13,271 bases of DNA from assembly GCA_014376345.1 (NCBI GenBank), contig JACMRS010000146.1, positions 1 through 13,271 on the forward strand, written 5' to 3'. Origin of the DNA: Bacteroidia bacterium. Its GTDB lineage: Bacteria; Bacteroidota; Bacteroidia; NS11-12g; UBA955. Both the position numbers and the translations under genes were made by a program. Under the pieces are notes generated by a model. It was not told where the DNA came from. It made no database searches and saw only the letters and a list, made by a program, of their open reading frames with translations. Below are positions 11,910 to 13,271 of this stretch, piece by piece. The first letter of the stretch is position 1. The number at the start of each line of letters is the position of its first letter.

Positions 11910-13271
11910 TTAATTCTCTAAAATATCTCTTACCGTATCTGCAGTTACAGCATGGTATGTTTTTTCTGCACGGGCGAATATCTTTTTAGCAAACTCTTTT
12001 CCCTCTGGTGTTTTTACAAGCTTTTCAAACAGCGGTTTCACAAATTTTCTTCTGCCAACATTGCACAAAAATTCTTCGATGGCAGGGTATGCCAAAGTAT
12101 AATTATTATCTATACACAGTCCATACCAGTCGCACTGAATTTCGGCATTTGCAGACCCCGTTAAATTAAATGCCGTATCAAGTCTCCCCATTATTGGGTT
12201 AATACTGTCTACAGGTAAATTTCTCATAAAATGAAGCCAGTGGTGGGTTGTCCAACCTTTTACATCAAGCTTTTCAACTTCTTGGGTTTGCATCAGTTTT
12301 GCAATACTTTGTTCTACTTTTTCAAATTCTGCAGATTTAACAACAGGGCAATTTGCAGGCAAACCACGACCATAGATCCATTCGTTATAGTTAATTTTTA
12401 GTCCGGGATTTTTAGCTATTAAGTTTGCTTCAAGAAAATCTATAAATTGTTGCGTTGTAACTGTTTTCCATGCGAAATTTTTGAAATAAGCATTCAGGAA
12501 AGCATCCCATTTTTTACGTCCCACATTGTCTTCAATACTTTTAAGAAAAAAGCATCCTTTTACATAAGCAATATCAGACACACCTTCATCGGGGTCGCGG
12601 TCTTTCAAATTGAGATATAATTTAGTGTCTTCAGGTTTGTCTTTTAAATCTTCAAGTGTGGTTTGAAGTTCACCAAAACTAATTTCTGCAAGCATGTCCG
12701 CATAATCTTTGCCATAAAGTTTTTCCATAATACGGCCTTCAAAATAAACAGTAAATCCTTCGTTCAGCCAGAAATCATTCCAGGTATTGTTAGTTACCAG
12801 ATTACCACTCCAGCTGTGCGCCAGTTCATGCGCTATCAGAGATACAAGGCTTTTATCACCCACAATGATAGTTGGCGTTGCAAATGTTACCCTTGGATTT
12901 TCCATGCCTCCGAAAGGAAAACTAGGCGGCATCACTACCACATCATATCGTCCCCAGCCATAAGGACCATACATTTCACTTGCCACTTTCAGCATATTCG
13001 GCAAGTCGCTGAATTCATTGTAGGCTTTTTCAATCATAGCCGGTTCGGCAAAAACACCACAGTTTTTTCCTAAAGACCTAAACTCAAAATCACCGATTGT
13101 GAGTGCAAGCAAGTAACTCGGAATGGCTTGCGGCATATTAAAAGTATAGTTACCATCTCTGCTTTTAACAGGAGAATTTTCAGCACTCATAAGAGCCATC
13201 AGGTCGCTCGGACAATGAATATTGGCAGAATATGTAAAACGAACCGCAGGAGCATCCATACAAGGCACCCA
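11910..13271 (-). CDS. M1-family aminopeptidase, leukotriene A4 hydrolase type (5' end cut by the window)
   Basis: This is a zinc metallopeptidase removing N-terminal residues from peptides, 453 residues visible. The frame runs to the window edge: the codon before the apparent GTG is Trp, giving WVPCMDAPAVRFTY, an internal family motif, so the real start is about 160-190 residues further on. PFGGMENP (near 118-125) is the M1 GxMEN motif. HELAHSWSGN (near 147-156) and NEGFTVYFE give zinc ligands His, His and Glu in HEXXH-x18-E spacing. IAYVKG supplies the transition-state tyrosine. The last 110 residues, with LDTAFNLTGSANAEI, AIEEFLCNVGRRKF and TPEGKEFAKKI, are the leukotriene A4 hydrolase C-terminal domain. 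That makes it the LTA4H-type rather than PepN. Bacterial relatives act as aminopeptidases, so lipid hydrolase activity is not implied. Confidence 0.94.
   Translation of the reverse strand, partial: WVPCMDAPAVRFTYSANIHCPSDLMALMSAENSPVKSRDGNYTFNMPQAIPSYLLALTIGDFEFRSLGKNCGVFAEPAMIEKAYNEFSDLPNMLKVASEMYGPYGWGRYDVVVMPPSFPFGGMENPRVTFATPTIIVGDKSLVSLIAHELAHSWSGNLVTNNTWNDFWLNEGFTVYFEGRIMEKLYGKDYADMLAEISFGELQTTLEDLKDKPEDTKLYLNLKDRDPDEGVSDIAYVKGCFFLKSIEDNVGRKKWDAFLNAYFKNFAWKTVTTQQFIDFLEANLIAKNPGLKINYNEWIYGRGLPANCPVVKSAEFEKVEQSIAKLMQTQEVEKLDVKGWTTHHWLHFMRNLPVDSINPIMGRLDTAFNLTGSANAEIQCDWYGLCIDNNYTLAYPAIEEFLCNVGRRKFVKPLFEKLVKTPEGKEFAKKIFARAEKTYHAVTADTVRDILEN

Noticed and set aside
12663..13073. Long plus-strand open frame opposite the aminopeptidase (136 codons)
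   Set aside because: It is antisense to a well-supported metallopeptidase with intact motifs, lacks a recognisable domain and has a His/Phe/Thr-rich composition typical of a shadow frame.
13263..13271. GTG near the right edge as a start of the M1 peptidase
   Set aside because: The preceding codon is Trp in a conserved internal motif, and the frame is open to the window edge, so the gene continues outside.
1..13271. Mobile element, CRISPR array, tRNA or rRNA
   Set aside because: No transposase or integrase motif, no spaced direct repeats and no cloverleaf-like sequence were seen. All gaps are short and explained by promoters or terminators.

Overview
The window looks like a chromosomal segment of a member of the Bacteroidota (Chitinophagales/Sphingobacteriales-like). 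The DNA is AT-rich. Exported proteins carry lipoprotein signals typical of the phylum, and several intergenic regions hold the Bacteroidota -7 promoter element TAnnTTTG. The gene families fit too: a short-chain-type L-threonine dehydrogenase, a rhomboid with a DUF6576-like tail, a DUF6952-like protein beside a thioredoxin, and a lipoprotein fused to a YqaE/Pmp3 module. I see no mobile element, tRNA, rRNA or CRISPR array. No intergenic stretch exceeds about 125 bases.

Region 1 (1-2284, minus strand): a MarR repressor, a periplasmic adaptor and the start of an RND permease form a drug-efflux operon. A perfect inverted repeat lies just ahead of marR and is probably its own operator. Region 2 (2285-4428, minus): a family 2 glycosyltransferase, a DinB-like DUF1572 protein and an unrecognised secreted protein are packed as one operon. 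The glycosyltransferase has an odd 5' end that looks like a one-base loss in a homopolymer just after its natural ATG. Region 3 (4429-7198, plus): L-threonine 3-dehydrogenase is followed by a redox cluster of a lipid-anchored thioredoxin-type glutathione peroxidase, a lipid-anchored thioredoxin, a cytoplasmic thioredoxin and a small DUF6952-like protein. The last three are coupled by a 1-base gap and a 4-base overlap.

Region 4 (7187-9136, minus): a rhomboid protease and a membrane-anchored endonuclease/exonuclease/phosphatase protein form an operon that converges on, and overlaps, region 3. Region 5 (9202-10137, minus): OxyR, with its two redox cysteines at 199 and 208, the same numbering as in E. 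coli. Region 6 (10191-10938, minus): a lipoprotein-YqaE fusion ended by a 30-base perfect palindrome acting as terminator. Region 7 (11028-13271, minus): a leukotriene A4 hydrolase-type M1 aminopeptidase, cut by the window edge, is followed closely by a PLP-dependent deaminase/desulfhydrase.

The common theme is thiol and peroxide homeostasis (OxyR, peroxidase, two thioredoxins) beside envelope functions. Most genes are recognisable core families. The parts I found least explained are the DUF6952-like protein in the thioredoxin operon, the secreted five-cysteine protein, the glycosyltransferase start and the regulatory palindromes.
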